A DNA stretch of 64,000 nucleotides, from the NCBI GenBank assembly GCA_014898425.1, contig RCSZ01000012.1, positions 124,001 through 188,000 of the forward strand. The letters run 5' to 3'. The stretch comes from Botryotinia globosa (Eukaryota; Ascomycota; Leotiomycetes; Helotiales; Sclerotiniaceae). The notes beneath the pieces were generated by a model, which ran no database searches, was not told the DNA's origin, and saw only the letters and a list, made by a program, of their open reading frames with translations. The number at the start of each line of letters is the position of its first letter. Positions within the stretch are counted from its first letter, which is position 1. A program made the translations under genes and the position numbers. Positions 11,456-22,000 of this stretch are shown piece by piece.

Positions 11456-12765
11456 CCACAAGATCACTGGAGTGCTGATAGTCCCCAAAGAACGCGACAT
11501 TCATAAAAGCTAGATGAGATAACAAGTTAAAGATTAAGAGGTCGTCAAATATATGTCCCCAAGTACTACAATTTGAGTATACATTCCAAAGTACCATGAT
11601 TCAGACTTCCAGGTACAAACTGTTTTCTCCAATCCTCATTGTCTACATCACAAAGCAAAATATCCGCTAGGAATAATGGAACACTCATCTTATGGATATA
11701 TTAGTAATAACCAAGCATTGGCAATACCGATAGTCCTTAACGGTCAACTGCACGTCTTTGCATCCCCACACTTTCTGGGTAGTTCACGCTAGAGTTTGAA
11801 GCAGACTTAACCTAAGCGCGGACTGGAATCAAGTATGTCAGCAAGCCATCATTGAAGAATAATATGAATACTGATGCACTGGGACAAACTCATCTATCTT
11901 AATAATCCGAGAAAAGAAAGAAATCATGATCTATTTATCAAAAATGACCGCTCACTTTACCTCATCATCAACTTAATCTATTTGATCTTCCAGATTTCGG
12001 AATCATTTTATGGTATAAGTGCAAGCCAAGCCAAATCTTTCGCAATTGGAATTCTCGGTTATGCAAGTCATGTGCAAGTCTAGACTCTAAATGATCCACT
12101 TTGGAATTAACTAACAGCAACTACCTAGGTATAATAGCCTCACTTGCTTGGGACTGACATCATTGATTGAGAATTGAGCTTTATTTTATTGAAGCTCTGA
12201 TTCCTCTTTGTGACCCTCAGAACAGTTGAGAGTATTCTTCATGATGATATTCATCCATTGTCCACATCACACTTTACCCCAAAAGAAGGATATATGAGCA
12301 CTGAAAACCTTATACAAAGTTCAGTCAATTGCCACATGTCCAAGGTTGAAGTCATCTAAAACCTATAAAAGATCACCAATCAACGGCGTGTGATTGAATT
12401 GTACTAAACCCAAAGATAAGGTGTTAGGTTGAACTTTAACGTAACCGAACTCGAAATAAGCTTTGTGTCTTGCCACTTTTGGCTTGGACTACGCGATCAT
12501 CATGGGGTAGCGTCAAGTCAGACTGTACTTTTCGATACGACTGAGGAAGTAGCTGACACTTGGGACCGTCGGAATAAATGCTATAAATTCTGGCTGATCT
12601 GGCTAACCAGCGGAATGAAGTATAAGAAGGTCTTTGGTCCTCTTCTTGTGCGATTGCTTCTGAATTCTACAAAAAATTCTATGAAGAAATTGAAAAGTTG
12701 TAAATGGTATTCGAGTTTCAATATCTGACTGGAACTTTGCAATAGATCTTTGAAGCACAATTCAG
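11456..12765. other. Region upstream of the membrane-protein exon; earlier exons not resolved
   Basis: Normal base composition resumes at about 11456. ORFs at 11874-12083 and 12429-12728 are open, but neither joins in phase to the exon beginning at 12766 with a credible donor. The earlier exons of the membrane protein probably lie here, but I could not assign them. A TACCTAGGTATA palindrome lies near 12124. Confidence 0.4.
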
Positions 12766-14085
12766 ATTGTGAACAGCATCGCAGTTGCCCTTTCGACCAG
12801 AATGTATATTCCAGGGGAGCCCGAACGTTCAGAGGTGGTCGTGATTCAAGGAATGGTACAGTCAGTCTTTGGAATGATGACCACTATAGCTGGACAAACA
12901 CCAGATCAATACCCAGACAATGATATTCATACTCGTTCGGAGAAAATTACTTCAGATAGAAAGTCTCAAGATAGCGCTAAAACGTGGATACTAGCAATAC
13001 CGCTCGGTGTGATGCTTATTGTCTTCCTGATTGTCTCATGTCTAGTCGTTATCAATAAAAGGATGGAACAGACAAGAGATCACTATACTCAACGACCCTT
13101 ATCACGAACATCGACAACAAGATCACGAAAATTACGAAGTGATGCTCGCGTTATATACCCAGTCTATTCCCATAGACCGAAACCCACAGGAGAAATGGGC
13201 GCTGCAAGAGCTGCTTTGGGTGCTACCATTACTCCAGCTCCCATTACTCCAGCTCCCAGAAGTCCACCAATCGAAGAAGAATGTACAGCAAGCAGCCCAA
13301 GAAATCAAAGCTACTGCCGACCAACCGGTCAGATTGGGGCAGCAAGGGCGGCACTTGGTGCGAGAGTTGAGCCAGAAGTTCGACAAGCAAGAGCAAATAA
13401 CGACAGACCCGTCCGATTTCAGCAAACCTTTGTTCCCACTGACATTGGCAGTCGAGTCGTCTCACGTCCTGTTGAACAGTCAGATTCTATATACGCATTA
13501 CGGCCTGGCGAAAGTAATGCAGACATGATGCAAAGAGTAGATAGTGAGGTACATCGAGTGGTCTCTAGATATCCTATCTTCGCCAATAACCTACCTAGTC
13601 CCCCACCAGCTCGTCTTCGTCGACCCAGTCGACCAGCAGGTCCAATGACAATAGATGAGGAAGTGAGTCGACAAGTAGCCTCATTTCCTATCTTCCAGCA
13701 AAACTCTGGAACTCAGCATGCCATGGCTACTGGCAGTAATGAAGAACAATATCGAGAATCTACTACGATCACCACAGCAAGCGCAAATGCAGAAATTGAT
13801 AATGAGGAATTGAGAAGGGAAGTTGCGGCACTTCCCGTGTTCCAAAACACAGCCGATTACCGCTCGATGCCGACAAGGAGACCAGATCCGGCAACTCCAG
13901 GGTCTGTGACCCCACCGCCAGCGTACTCTCACGCACCATCATATAGGGGATATGACTCAGACGAGGAAGCGCCAGGAAATGAGGCTGATGATTCGTTTGA
14001 TGAAGAAAACCGTGTAACTACTCCTTCTAATTTACCCCCAGCTTATATCAGAGGAGATTATAGTCATTCAACTGGGAATTTGTAA
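12766..14085 (+). CDS. Single-pass membrane protein with long disordered tail and PPAY motifs (3' exon)
   Basis: The exon is open from the TTCAG acceptor at 12765 to TAA at 14085 (about 440 codons). The first in-frame ATG is at 12802, so the true start is either there or in an upstream exon. Counting from 12769, a hydrophobic helix at residues 73-94 (TWILAIPLGVMLIVFLIVSC) is followed by basic residues, giving an outside N-terminus and a cytoplasmic tail of about 340 residues. The tail has two copies of RPTGxxGAARAALGA. It also has three copies of an E-[VL]-x-R-x-V-[AS]-x-x-P-[IV]-F repeat (PIFANN, PIFQQN, PVFQNT) and two PPAY motifs near the C-terminus, the class bound by WW domains of Rsp5/Nedd4 ligases. 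The family is not recognised. A receptor- or adaptor-like role is only inference from the architecture. Confidence 0.65.
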   Translation: MVNSIAVALSTRMYIPGEPERSEVVVIQGMVQSVFGMMTTIAGQTPDQYPDNDIHTRSEKITSDRKSQDSAKTWILAIPLGVMLIVFLIVSCLVVINKRMEQTRDHYTQRPLSRTSTTRSRKLRSDARVIYPVYSHRPKPTGEMGAARAALGATITPAPITPAPRSPPIEEECTASSPRNQSYCRPTGQIGAARAALGARVEPEVRQARANNDRPVRFQQTFVPTDIGSRVVSRPVEQSDSIYALRPGESNADMMQRVDSEVHRVVSRYPIFANNLPSPPPARLRRPSRPAGPMTIDEEVSRQVASFPIFQQNSGTQHAMATGSNEEQYRESTTITTASANAEIDNEELRREVAALPVFQNTADYRSMPTRRPDPATPGSVTPPPAYSHAPSYRGYDSDEEAPGNEADDSFDEENRVTTPSNLPPAYIRGDYSHSTGNL

Positions 14086-14739
14086 TTTTTGCGTTTGGTA
14101 TTCTTTGCGGCAATGAAAACCCATCAGTGCCATTGGAACAGACGGAAGTTAATAATTTGGAGCAATGGGATGGATAAGAGCATTGGGATATATACAAAGC
14201 CATTATAGAAATATCATTAATAACCCCATATGGTAATATTCCATATTCATGTCTCAAATATCAAAAATGCTATTTGGAATTTTGAGTGTCTTGAATCTTT
14301 TCAATCTGTTAATTCTTTGAGAAAATAAAAGTAGAGTAGAAAGTCTATATATCAAAGATGCTATTTGAGGTTATATTAGTTGTGTTTTTGTTATTTGAGT
14401 TATCAATATACAAAATATTGTTATGTAGAAATGTTGATTGGCGAGCGATATACACTAATGGTCTAGAACGATGAAAATTATGCCTTTGTTCCGAGAATAA
14501 TAATAATAACATTTAACTTACACTTCAAACACGATTCAATAATGCACATAGTCTTCATCTGTTCGGATGATAGTCCAACTTGCAACAAGCTGAAAAGCAG
14601 TCAAGCTTTGATTATAACTTAATAATCCGAGGAGATTCGGCTTGCTAATTGTACCCCCCATGCACCAAGGAATATCAGGAAATTACGATCGTTGTCGCAC
14701 AGCGGTCCAGACTACTGGGAAGCATCAACTCATAAACCA

Positions 14740-15492
14740 TCATGGCATCTCTCTCCAAGCATATTGCATCATTTGTGCTACAGCTAGAGCAGGCGATATT
14801 CCCTTCACTAAGGCTAACAGGTAAAGTGTAGCATCAATCCCACAGCTAATACCTCCACTACTAATAACCCTGACTTTCTTGTCTAAACTCAATTGTTCCT
14901 TCACATATCTGAAATTTAATGAAGCGGGATTCGGTATGACAGTTGTTGGGTTATAAGACGGCTTTTTCGCAGTATATGCATCGCAGATAATTTTGAGTTT
15001 CGGTAGAGAGAGAAAATGCGTCGTAGCGTTCAGACCCGAGAATATACCCGCAGAGCCAAGAAAGAGTGCCCCGGTACATATCGACATTATTACTCGCCGG
15101 CTCTGTAAACGAGGTGATGGACCAAGTCGTGAAAATTCTTTGATGATGTTGAGCATGTCCGAGAATGTACTATCTGTATGTGGATATAGATGAGGAAAGA
15201 TATCATCGGGAAGACCACCGGGTTGGATAAGAATATCATAATTCTCGAGGGTTTCAAAGGCTGTGAGGAAGGAGATGTGACGTTGGAGCTTTGCTCCTTC
15301 GGCTGAAGTGATGATATCATGTTGACCTGCGATTGTAAGTTTGAAAGGATCTGCGCTGAGTGCAACATTTCCTAGCACGTCAAGAGGTCCATGAATATCA
15401 AGTGTGTTGAAAGTGTCATATGCGAGGAAAAGCACAGAGACTTGAGATGATTCTGGTGTGCCCTCCATTGAGGTATCTGGTTTGAGAGCCAT
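14740..15492 (-). CDS. DJ-1/PfpI family protein (GATase1-like)
   Basis: Single exon, 250 residues from the ATG at 15492; the frame is open further upstream but without another ATG. The fold family is shown by the N-terminal strand VSVLFLAYDTFNTLDIHGPL, the QPGGLPDD turn, and the nucleophile-elbow motif SICTGALFLGSAGIFSG with the putative catalytic Cys. The downstream SSGGISCGIDATL block is also diagnostic. Such fungal members resemble isonitrile hydratase or transcription-regulator-type DJ-1 proteins. Substrate cannot be told from sequence, and a glyoxalase/chaperone role is equally possible. It is probably cytosolic, as I see no signal peptide. It faces the membrane-protein gene tail to tail, about 650 bp apart. 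Confidence 0.85.
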   Translation of the reverse strand: MALKPDTSMEGTPESSQVSVLFLAYDTFNTLDIHGPLDVLGNVALSADPFKLTIAGQHDIITSAEGAKLQRHISFLTAFETLENYDILIQPGGLPDDIFPHLYPHTDSTFSDMLNIIKEFSRLGPSPRLQSRRVIMSICTGALFLGSAGIFSGLNATTHFLSLPKLKIICDAYTAKKPSYNPTTVIPNPASLNFRYVKEQLSLDKKVRVISSGGISCGIDATLYLLALVKGISPALAVAQMMQYAWREMP

Positions 15493-17282
15493 TGAAACTG
15501 GATATAGCAAAGCACCCTTCAGAATATAAGGATAGACGAAGCGAGAGTTCGACTCTTTATGATGATTCAAGGTATGTGAGCTGAGGGCCGCGTCTGGGTC
15601 ATGGGAGAAATGCCAAAATTTAGACTTCGGTGAGACGAAATTCGACTCAGCTTACCTGCTACTTACTTAACATACGAGTGAGTCTTCTTTTCATCAGCGG
15701 TGTCATGGGTTTGCCAAAATGGGTTGACATGACCTTAATATGTCTCTTGACAGGAGAAGACATACGCGATGTAAACAAGAGAATTGCCAAGGCGCTAAAT
15801 TACCCCGCGCCTGGTAAGCATTGATTTTCTGAGCTGATGCGAAATGGTAACGTGCAACAACATATCGTTGCAATGATAGGATGGATGATGCTCCTTTGGC
15901 TACAACATCTCATTTTCTTATATGGGCATTGAATAAAACCATCTCAGCTATACGTGTCTTTTTCAATACTCAGAAAATAACCCTACGCAGAGACACAAGC
16001 GATGAACGAAGTAAGATACGCAGAACGCACATGGTAAACTGCTCCGTGTATTAAAAACTGGGTCCCGGTTTTTTATGCTGACAATTTTCTATGTAGGTCT
16101 GTCTTACTATGAGGTACAGTATGCATAGCATGAGTTGACACCTGCAGCACAGCAGGGCGCCTTCGTGGGCAACCGAGCAACGGAATGAATTCCCACAGAG
16201 ACTCATGACCAATCTAGTGATCTGGTCTGCAATCTTCAGCATTATTGCTCCAAATGTTGTTATAGTGGCTCATAACTCAGATAATCATAACTATAGTTGT
16301 TTCTTGAAATACAAAATATAGAACCGTGCTAAGCAGGACATCCGTCCAGTGACAGGATCATGTCGCAGATTGCTTGGCGTTAAACTCGTGCAGGTCAGTA
16401 TGCACGAATAGTCTCGTGTACTACATGTCGAGATCCGAGGGGCATGAGCTTCTCATAAGTCAGCGAAGTGTTCCAGGTTTCCAAAACTGGCTCTCGCAGT
16501 TTGTATGGATGGACATTTGGGTAACGAGGCAGTTGGGGTAGGGCATTCCGTACATGTGTTGAAGTAGCGTCTTTGGCTGGATTAGAACATTGCATCTTAA
16601 TTGGGTTGGTTAATGCTATTTTTTGTGCAATAGAGAAGTTGACGAGCGGCTTTCGCCTTGGTGCAGAGGGTGGCAAAAATAGAGAGGAGTCGCTAAAGAC
16701 ATTTCGTGTTTAATTTCCTGTGGGTGCAATACACAATAGGCTGTTAAAGAATTGGGAAAATAATGGAAAGGGAGAAGGAATCACGAGACCCGCTCTAATG
16801 AGGGCTTTTATGCTGCAAGCACTTCTCTTTCTCTCTCTTTTGTTCTTCAAAATGATGCAGAAAATCCAAAGAAGACGATTTGACTTTGCACCTATTGGCT
16901 AATACTTCTCTTCTTTGCGTTGCTTCTTCCCCGATCCACTTCCTCTGGTTCGAATGCAAGCATGGGCCAGACTAATCTTCTCCATAATGAAACATATAAT
17001 ATGTTCCATGTTCCATGTTCCTGGCTACACAACAGTGGGGGGTAGATCCAGGTGGGTAGATCAAGAGCAATGCTGTTATCGCAATTACGCATCCATCATC
17101 AAAATTGACCAAAAATCCCGTATCGCTGACTTCGAGACTTGTAACTAGAAATGTTATTCGTTTGCAATTGATTTAGTAAATAATATGCCCCTTTCACCGC
17201 GTCTTCACGCCTTGGATTTGACAACTGATGACGTGAGGAGCAATATAGATACCTATTGCACTCTTATCCAATTACTGCGGGG
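15493..17282. other. Intergenic region upstream of the DJ-1-like and GFA-like genes
   Basis: Divergent promoter space of about 1.8 kb. ORFs at 15630-15824, 16395-16676 (minus) and 16892-17148 (both strands) have no recognisable family and no coherent splicing. No gene is called. Confidence 0.45.
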
Positions 17283-17288
17283 TATAAG
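17283..17288 (+). promoter_or_regulatory. Putative TATA box of the GFA/CENP-V-type gene
   Basis: TATAAG in the context GGGGTATAAGTAGCAC lies about 130 bp upstream of the ATG at 17416. The spacing is plausible for an ascomycete promoter, and no other strong TATA word lies closer. Confidence 0.35.
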
Positions 17289-17415
17289 TAGCACTCATCT
17301 CTGATATACTTGGAATATAAACATTCTCCAAATCCAAAGACGTATTACAAGTATCCATCACAAAATAACTTATTTTAGGTAAAGGCTACTCACGTGGCTC
17401 CATTAAACTATCAAA

Positions 17416-18096
17416 ATGTCATCAACTTGCACGACGACTTCTTCAGCCACCCGCAAACCTTACCATGGTTCCTGCCACTGCGGATTAATTCGCTTCGTGA
17501 TATTCATGAGCCTTCCACCCCCCGTGATCGAAGCAACCCCTTCTGCAAAAACTACCGTGCGTCTCCGCAAATGCAACTGTACCACCTGCCATAAAATGGG
17601 TCTTTTCCATATCCGACTTCCGGATTCTCCGAATGATTTCATGCTTCCAAGTCCCACAGGAATGCCGCATGAACAAGGTGGATGGCAGGATCAGGGAATG
17701 AAGAATTACCAGTGTTTTGATAAAAAGATTGATTGGTGGTTTTGTGGTATTTGTGGCGTGAGACCTTTCGCTACTGGATTGAATTTCCAAAATGGGGAAA
17801 TGAGGAAGGTAAATTTGAAGGAACTTGGGGTTACCGAGGTTGACGGAGAGGGAGTTGGAGAGGGTGAAAGAGAGGTTTGGATGTGCCCGAAGGAAGGAGA
17901 GGTGGATGGAAAGCCCAGTGAGTGGATAGAAGGGAAGACAGGTTATTTGTCTGTGAATGCCATCGCGTTGGAGGCGGGCCAGGAGGGATGTGACCTGAGG
18001 GAATGGCATGAGAAGGGATGGATTAGTTACCTCGATATGTTGGATCTGAAGGAAGAAAACAAACTGGGTAGGCCATGGAGGGGCGGAATGTATTGA
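17416..18096 (+). CDS. GFA/CENP-V domain zinc-binding protein (glutathione-dependent formaldehyde-activating-like)
   Basis: Single exon, 226 residues. Zinc ligands follow the GFA/CENP-V pattern: C20xC22 in SCHCG, C53xC55xxC58 in KCNCTTCHK, and a later WWFCGICGVRPF pair. Family members bind two zinc ions; the founding enzyme (Gfa) promotes S-hydroxymethylglutathione formation, but most fungal paralogues have unknown substrates. The C-terminal third (after about residue 140) is Glu/Gly-rich (VDGEGVGEGEREV) and probably lineage-specific. There is no targeting signal. It is convergent with the enoyl-CoA hydratase gene, 173 bp apart. An antisense ORF (17485-18225) is a shadow. Confidence 0.85.
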   Translation: MSSTCTTTSSATRKPYHGSCHCGLIRFVIFMSLPPPVIEATPSAKTTVRLRKCNCTTCHKMGLFHIRLPDSPNDFMLPSPTGMPHEQGGWQDQGMKNYQCFDKKIDWWFCGICGVRPFATGLNFQNGEMRKVNLKELGVTEVDGEGVGEGEREVWMCPKEGEVDGKPSEWIEGKTGYLSVNAIALEAGQEGCDLREWHEKGWISYLDMLDLKEENKLGRPWRGGMY

Positions 18097-18269
18097 GCTA
18101 ATGGTAACTATGAGATACGACACGAGGAATATTCCATTCACTGGAGGCAAAACGAAGTGAGATAAGTTCACTCCGAAAATTGCGCATGTTCGATGTTTCA
18201 TGATATACAATTTATGACTGCTCAACGGAGGGGATATAATCTAGCTAAATACAAAAAGAAGACGCAAAA

Positions 18270-19091
18270 TCACAATTTACTGGGTACCCAATTGGGTTTC
18301 CTCTTCTCCACGAAACTCCTCACTCCTTCCTTCATGTTTGGCCCCTTGTCCATCCTACTATACCAGTTTTGTTCAATCAATCGAGTCCCTTCCTCCGCAC
18401 CAACACCTTCCCATCCCATCTTAATACCTTCTCTACTCACAATAACACTGTCTGGACTATTTGCTGCTATCAGCTCCGCCAGTTTAATAGCTTCCTCAAC
18501 ACTCTTCCCAGTTCCTACAACTCTGTTGACCAACCCCCATTCCATCGCCTCTTCAGCCCCAAGCGTTCTTCCGGTCAACGCCATTTCCATGGCTCTCTGT
18601 TTTCCTACCGTCCGAACTAACCGAGTCAATGCTCCAGCGAGTGCCACAACTCCAATCTTCACCTCCGGTAACGCAAACACAGCATGAGATTCTGCGATCA
18701 CCATATCCGCATTTATAATCATCTCACAGCCACCCCCAAAACATATCCCGTTGACAGCACATATGATAGGTTTCTTTCCGCCTCTCCGACTTAAACCTCC
18801 GAAACCAGATGTTGGTAATGAACGAGCTTGACTTGAGGCAGAAGTAGACAACGAATTATTGGAATCCCACTCTTTGAGATCTGCGCCTGCACAGAAACTC
18901 CTCCCAACACCCGTTAAGATGGCACATCGAAGGCCGGGCTCAGCGTCAAACCATCTGAAAACCCGATCGAGTTCGTTATGGGTAAAGGTATCGAGGCAGT
19001 TGAGCGATGAAGGTCGGTTGATGGTTATGAGGAGAGTGGAAGCTGTTGGAAAGGATAGCAATGTGTTTTTGAGGGGCGTACCGGTGGACAT
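18270..19091 (-). CDS. Enoyl-CoA hydratase/isomerase with peroxisomal PTS1 signal
   Basis: Single exon, 273 residues from the ATG at 19091; the reading frame continues upstream only through non-ATG codons. It is a crotonase-fold enzyme. The N-terminal half has NRPSSLNCLDTFTHNELDRV, the oxyanion-hole segment GVGRSFCAGADLKEW, then NGICFGGGCEMIINADMVIA and FALPEVKIGVVALAGALTRL. The last three residues are SKL, the canonical type 1 peroxisomal signal, so the enzyme most likely acts in peroxisomal beta-oxidation or a related acyl-CoA pathway. A Ser-rich insertion (SNNSLSTSASSQARSLPTS) follows the oxyanion segment. Whether it is a hydratase or a Delta3,Delta2-isomerase cannot be decided from motifs alone. 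Confidence 0.9.
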   Translation of the reverse strand: MSTGTPLKNTLLSFPTASTLLITINRPSSLNCLDTFTHNELDRVFRWFDAEPGLRCAILTGVGRSFCAGADLKEWDSNNSLSTSASSQARSLPTSGFGGLSRRGGKKPIICAVNGICFGGGCEMIINADMVIAESHAVFALPEVKIGVVALAGALTRLVRTVGKQRAMEMALTGRTLGAEEAMEWGLVNRVVGTGKSVEEAIKLAELIAANSPDSVIVSREGIKMGWEGVGAEEGTRLIEQNWYSRMDKGPNMKEGVRSFVEKRKPNWVPSKL

Positions 19092-22000
19092 ATTGTGGGA
19101 TTTGCGATGGCGGGGTATAGTTGAGGGATGTGCAGAGTAGCAACTGGAGATAAGATCAAGAGAGCAAAAGGGAAAATTGTGCAATGATTATCATACAGAA
19201 TTTAATTTACATACCTACCTAGGTAGTGCTTAGATCTGCTGTAGCTGAAAATGCGTTGTCAATGATGGTGTCTCCATATTTTGTGGAGAAGATGCCGAAA
19301 CCTCGGCAAACTTGTCACAAGCCCACAGGGGCATATTATATCATAGCCTAAACACTTGAATTGTTACTCTGTACTCGTAGTGTGAACTATTTTCATGGAT
19401 CGAATATCATTGACCTATACAATCTCCTACAGTACAATAAGAGCAGTTGTATTGTTCAGCCTCCAGGAGAGTTTCATGTCAAGTAAGCAAGAGCAGTAAT
19501 TGCTTCAGTATCCTCTAAACCCGGCCACAATTCACCAGGCATTCTCATCATCACATACAGGAGTGGAAACATACTTTCACACACTGGTATGGGTGACATG
19601 ATAGTATACTCCATTTTTCGGGGAGAAAGGCCACCACCTGCTTCAATCCAGGCACCAAACGTGATGAGCAACCATTTTACTCCAGAAAAGAGTGCCGTTT
19701 CTGCTCTAGATTTCTTGGGCGGATATGTATGAGAATGGATTCTGCTTTCACCTGTTCAAGATGAACCTTGACAATCATTTCAGCGAAGTGTGCTGGCCAC
19801 CTTCTCGCATGTTGGTAGAAATGATCTGTACACATTCACATCAGCTAAAGACATGAATGTTGAGTTCTTCCGTTGCCGGAGAACAGTGGGTGCAACAACA
19901 GCAGAAGCGCCCATCATGTTAGCCTAGTGTTTGGCTTCTTGAGGCGATATATCATGGTTTTGAGCATCAAAACCTGATATGCAACTGGGAGTGAAGTCTG
20001 GACCCAGCAGATCCAACTGATGAGCCACAAGTCAAGCAAGCTACTTCGATTTGTGTAGCCATGATATTTTCTACACTCGGTCCTTTAAAGCACGTAGAGA
20101 AACTACATGAATGCCTAGTAGCATTGCATCATTACACCTAGGCACCTATTAGATCCAAACATTACTACGCCAAAATATCGGTGGATCGGATTCAGTCCAA
20201 GAGTTAAGTGCTGCCGATACCTAGTTCATCCATCGAAGTATGTATAGTTTAGAGAATCCAACGAATAATACTCGGGAAGCTCGGCAAAAATGACTGATGC
20301 GAAATTGGGAACAATTTATGTTTAAATCCCGTTAAGCATAGGCTCTTGTGACTGACTGCCGAGAAGCTAAAGTTGAGAACTCGAATTTCTGAACAGAATT
20401 GCCACAACATTGTTCTCACCTTAATCGGCCCTTGTTCAAATCTGTGGATAATTCCGACTTCCAGATATACTGTTCTTTCCTTTATATCGTTGAATCTACG
20501 CCATCAAACAGTAAGTACCCATTGCCTAGACTGTACCACTCCAAGTATTTATAAAAATCCGGCTCGCAGCCAGTCATTCAGCAGCTTTCAGTCTATGACG
20601 GAGATAGAATCCGATATGCATTTAGTCTATTGGATGAGTTGTGTGTTGCAATTTGGATCGAGAGTTGAAGCTTTCTGAATTCTGAAATGCAGCCCGGGGC
20701 ATCGCGAGTCGCGCTGCATCCTTTGAAGCAACGAAAGGCAATTGTATCCAAGATTCGGATGGTGTTTATTTGTTATAGTTATACCTAGATATCACCCAAG
20801 TTCAGACCATGACATTGCAATTTTAGGCAAGAATGTATTTATGTTGAGTGCCTACTTCTGTCCACAATATGAGTGCGCTTAATAACAAGCCAAATTCCAA
20901 GATGGTTGATTCAACTACCGAGCGTAAAAGTACTATGCTAACGTAACTTGACTAGAAATGAGTGATGTCATGATATGAGCCAACACCCCCCGCTCGTTTC
21001 TCTGTTTTCCGTGTTCATTCAACACACGAAGAATCAGAAGTCATCAAATCTTAGTGAGTCTGAAGATAAGAATCGAAAGACTACTGGAATATCAAAAGTA
21101 AACAATTTGCTTCGATTCGAAGTGCTGTCATTCATTATAAAATTCCGAATTGAACTCGAATAAATCGAAACGCTGAGTAACAATCATGCTCTCAATCTCA
21201 CGAATCCTTTCGAAAGCTTTCCAATGCAGAAGAGAAAACTCTTACGATTCTTGATTCAACATTTCATAATCATTCGACATCTCTGTGAGCCCAGAAACTT
21301 TCCAAGGCAATCTCGCGTACAGTGTATGAGTCTAGAGATCAGAAAAGGGGGCAGAATTCATAGACGACTATGGTATATTGACTTTGTTCTGTATGTGCCA
21401 AGCAATCGCACCACTAAGCACTTCTCTGTGTGAGCGACATATAAATATCCAGTTTTCAACACCATATCTGAATTAACCAGGTATATGCTGTGAGACGACT
21501 TTCATTTACATTATTGAAATCTGGTGAAACTGGGCACAAGCGGTCGGCTATGTATCGTATACACGGATGGTTGGCAATTTCATATGTATTCCTACATTTT
21601 TTCATAAATCTAATTTGAACTCTATTCTCAACTCATAAATACTACCAAGCGCCATAATATCCGACGAAGATTCGCCAGTATTGAATAGGATTTTCTGGAA
21701 CAATAAATTGGGATTATACAAAGACAAGATTCTGCTTGACCTTTCTGTTTGGAGGGACTGTCACAAATAATCGAGATCGAAAATTACCGGGTCTCTCTTT
21801 ACAAATGACAAGTTTGATAACCTGAATTTTAGAGGGCCACAGACTCTTCATTTGAGGCCGGCGTGGTGAGAGGGTGAAAATGGATGTTCATTACTTTTGA
21901 AGATACATGTATGCTTACTTTCCCAAATGATGAGAATTTTGGGGCATGAAGAGGAAGATGTTTGATGAGTAAATGGGTCAAGGAAGTATTTGGAAGAAAA

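Noticed and set aside
12429..12728. 99-codon ORF as the upstream exon of the membrane-protein gene
   Set aside because: The only nearby donor (GTAAAT at about 12700) leaves one extra base, whereas the exon at 12766 needs phase 0.
16948..16960. GGTTCGAAT word resembling a tRNA B box
   Set aside because: No matching A box, acceptor stem or anticodon arm could be formed around it.
17485..18225. 246-codon minus-strand ORF over the GFA-like gene
   Set aside because: The opposite strand encodes the zinc-ligand pattern exactly; the antisense translation has no recognisable domain.
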